The position numbers and the translations under genes were made by a program. Under the pieces are notes generated by a model. The model did not search any database. It saw only the letters and a list, made by a program, of their open reading frames with translations, and was not told where the DNA came from. A DNA stretch of 64,000 nt from assembly GCF_051020975.1 (NCBI RefSeq), contig NW_027478167.1, positions 10,912,001 through 10,976,000 of the forward strand, written 5' to 3'. This document shows, in pieces, positions 62,848-64,000 of the stretch. Numbering within the stretch: position 1 is the first letter of the stretch; each line of letters begins with the position of its first letter. The DNA comes from Osmia lignaria lignaria. Lineage: Eukaryota; Arthropoda; Insecta; Hymenoptera; Megachilidae.

Positions 62848-64000
62848 AAGAAAGGGGCCACGGTGTTTCTGTATCCCTATTATGTTGGTGCGGCTTCGGA
62901 ACTTTTAAATATCTCGATATATCTCGAGAACTACGCTTCTGATCAAAAAATATCATAGAACATAAATTGTAGGAAACATAATTCTCTACAAAAAACGTCT
63001 CTTAACATTCTGCCATAGCTCGCTTCGTTTCCGAGATATTTGCAGATTTATCTCAAGGGAAGGGGCCTGACGGACATATTTCGAGATATTTCTTCTTCTT
63101 GTTGTTCTTCTTCTGCACAGCTAAGCTGGAAGTGGCATTCGCGGCTCGCACTAGTGCAGAGTTATCTCAAAGAAAGGGGCCACGGTGTTTCTGTATCCCT
63201 ATTATGTTGGTGCGGCTTCGGAACTTTTAAATATCTCGATATATCTCGAGAACTACGCTTCTGATCAAAAAATATCATAGAACATAAATTGTAGGAAACA
63301 TAATTCTCTACAAAAAAGGTCTCTTAACATTTTGCCATAGCTCGCTTCGTTTCCGAGATATTTGCAGATATATCTCAAGGGAAGGGGCCTGACGGACATA
63401 TTTCGAGATATTTCTTCTTCTTGTTGTTCTTCTTCTGCACAGCTAAGCTGGAAGTGGCATTTACAGCTCGGAATAGTGCAGAGTTATCTCAAAGAGAGGG
63501 GCCACGGTGTTTCTGTATCTCTATTATGTTGGTGCGGCTTCGGAACTTTTAAATATCTCGATATATCTCGAGAACTACGCGTCTGATCAAAAAATATCAT
63601 AGAACATAAAAAGTAGGAAACTTAATTCTCTACAAAAACGGTCTCTTAACATTTTGCCATAGCTCGCTTCGTTTCCGAGATATTTGCAGATATATCTCAA
63701 GGGAAGGGGCCTGACGGACATATTTCGAGATATTTCTTCTTCTTGTTGTTCTTCTTCTGCACAGCTAAGCTGGAAGTGGCATTTGCGGCTCGCACTAGTG
63801 CACAGTTATCTCAAAGAAAGGGGCCACGGTGTTTCTGTATCTCTATTATGTTGGTGCGGCTTCGGAACTTTTAAATATCTCGATATATCTCGAAAACTAC
63901 GCTTCTGATCAAAAAATATCATAGAACATAAATTGTAGGAAACATAATTCTCTACAAAAAAGGTCTCTTAACATTTTGCCATAGCTCGCTTCGTTTCCGA
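62848..64000 (+). repeat. Duplicated segment, second copy, cut by window end
   Basis: Repeats about 59950-61102. The final unit begins at 63684 and stops at unit base 317, inside CGTTTCCGAGATAT. The correspondence is still intact at the last base, so the duplication probably continues beyond the window. Confidence 0.85.

Larger units (their letters stand above)
1..64000 (+). repeat. 322-bp satellite DNA array, head to tail, no interruption
   Basis: The same 322-bp sequence recurs from the first to the last base, always in the same orientation. Unit starts (TTGCAGAT or a one-base variant) fall at 261, 583, 905, 1227 and on to 63684; 63684 - 261 equals 197 x 322 minus 11, which is fully explained by five small deletions totalling 11 bp. 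Most units differ from each other at only a few percent of positions by eye. No unique spacer, transposon, rRNA, tRNA or ordinary gene is present, and neither array edge is reached, so 64 kb is a minimum length. Long homogenised tandem arrays of this type are typical eukaryotic heterochromatic satellite DNA; its chromosomal position cannot be read from the sequence. Confidence 0.98.

Noticed and set aside
261..63908. The 74-codon frame repeated in most units as a large tandem gene or microprotein family
   Set aside because: It starts with TTG, has stops or lost starts in at least 20 units, stops spread with unit families, and its repetition is explained by DNA homogenisation. No signal peptide, domain or known family is visible.
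1..64000. CRISPR array, because of regular direct repeats
   Set aside because: The repeat is 322 bp with no unique spacers, no leader and no cas genes. The whole period is conserved.
1..64000. Telomeric, rDNA or histone-type tandem array
   Set aside because: There is no TTAGG or TTAGGG tract, no recognisable rRNA or 5S sequence, and no conserved coding sequence in the unit.

Overview
The whole 64 kb window is one uninterrupted head-to-tail satellite DNA array. The basic unit is 322 bp and about 40% GC (129/322 counted in the unit at 5091). Setting the unit start at the conserved TTGCAGAT, position 1 is unit base 63, the first complete unit starts at 261, and the last begins at 63684 and is cut at unit base 317 by the window end. 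This gives 197 complete units and two partial end units, all on the + strand. I see no unique sequence, gene, RNA gene, mobile element, inversion or array edge. Only five length changes occur in 64 kb: three 3-bp losses (in units 6379, 8307, 9914) and two 1-bp losses (units 7664 and 36959).

The organism cannot be named from this. A long, highly homogenised satellite with dinucleosome-sized units points to heterochromatin (pericentromeric, centromeric, subtelomeric or sex/B chromosome) of a eukaryote. CpG is nearly undepleted (about 11 per unit against about 13 expected), which argues mildly against a heavily CpG-methylated vertebrate or plant genome and fits an invertebrate such as an arthropod. 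That is inference.

Layout. 1-11198: mosaic of two major unit haplotypes, type I (3' part with CTCGAAAACTACGCTTC and AAATTGTAGG) and type II (CTCGAGAACTACGCATC and AAAAAGTAGG), with one nine-unit-offset duplication. 11199-19892: short higher-order repeats (trimers, a dimer, a pentamer). 19893-29672: QIQ-type, CATACC-type and GCATAT/GCACAT units with trimer and longer-offset duplications. 29673-39855: duplications at 10-, 7- and 7-unit offsets. 39856-58209: the most striking region, four successive higher-order blocks of 16, 15, 12 and 14 units with the same eight-unit core (a-h) and different tails. 58210-64000: return to mixed units with a nine-unit-offset duplication running off the window end.

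The array therefore reads as a record of nested unequal exchanges: every duplication offset I found is a whole number of units, and chimeric units mark crossover points, best seen at 43076-43397. Each unit carries a 74-codon TTG-started open frame. Stops and start losses have spread through it together with their unit families, so I treat it as a by-product of a homogenised repeat, not as a gene. No CDS is called.
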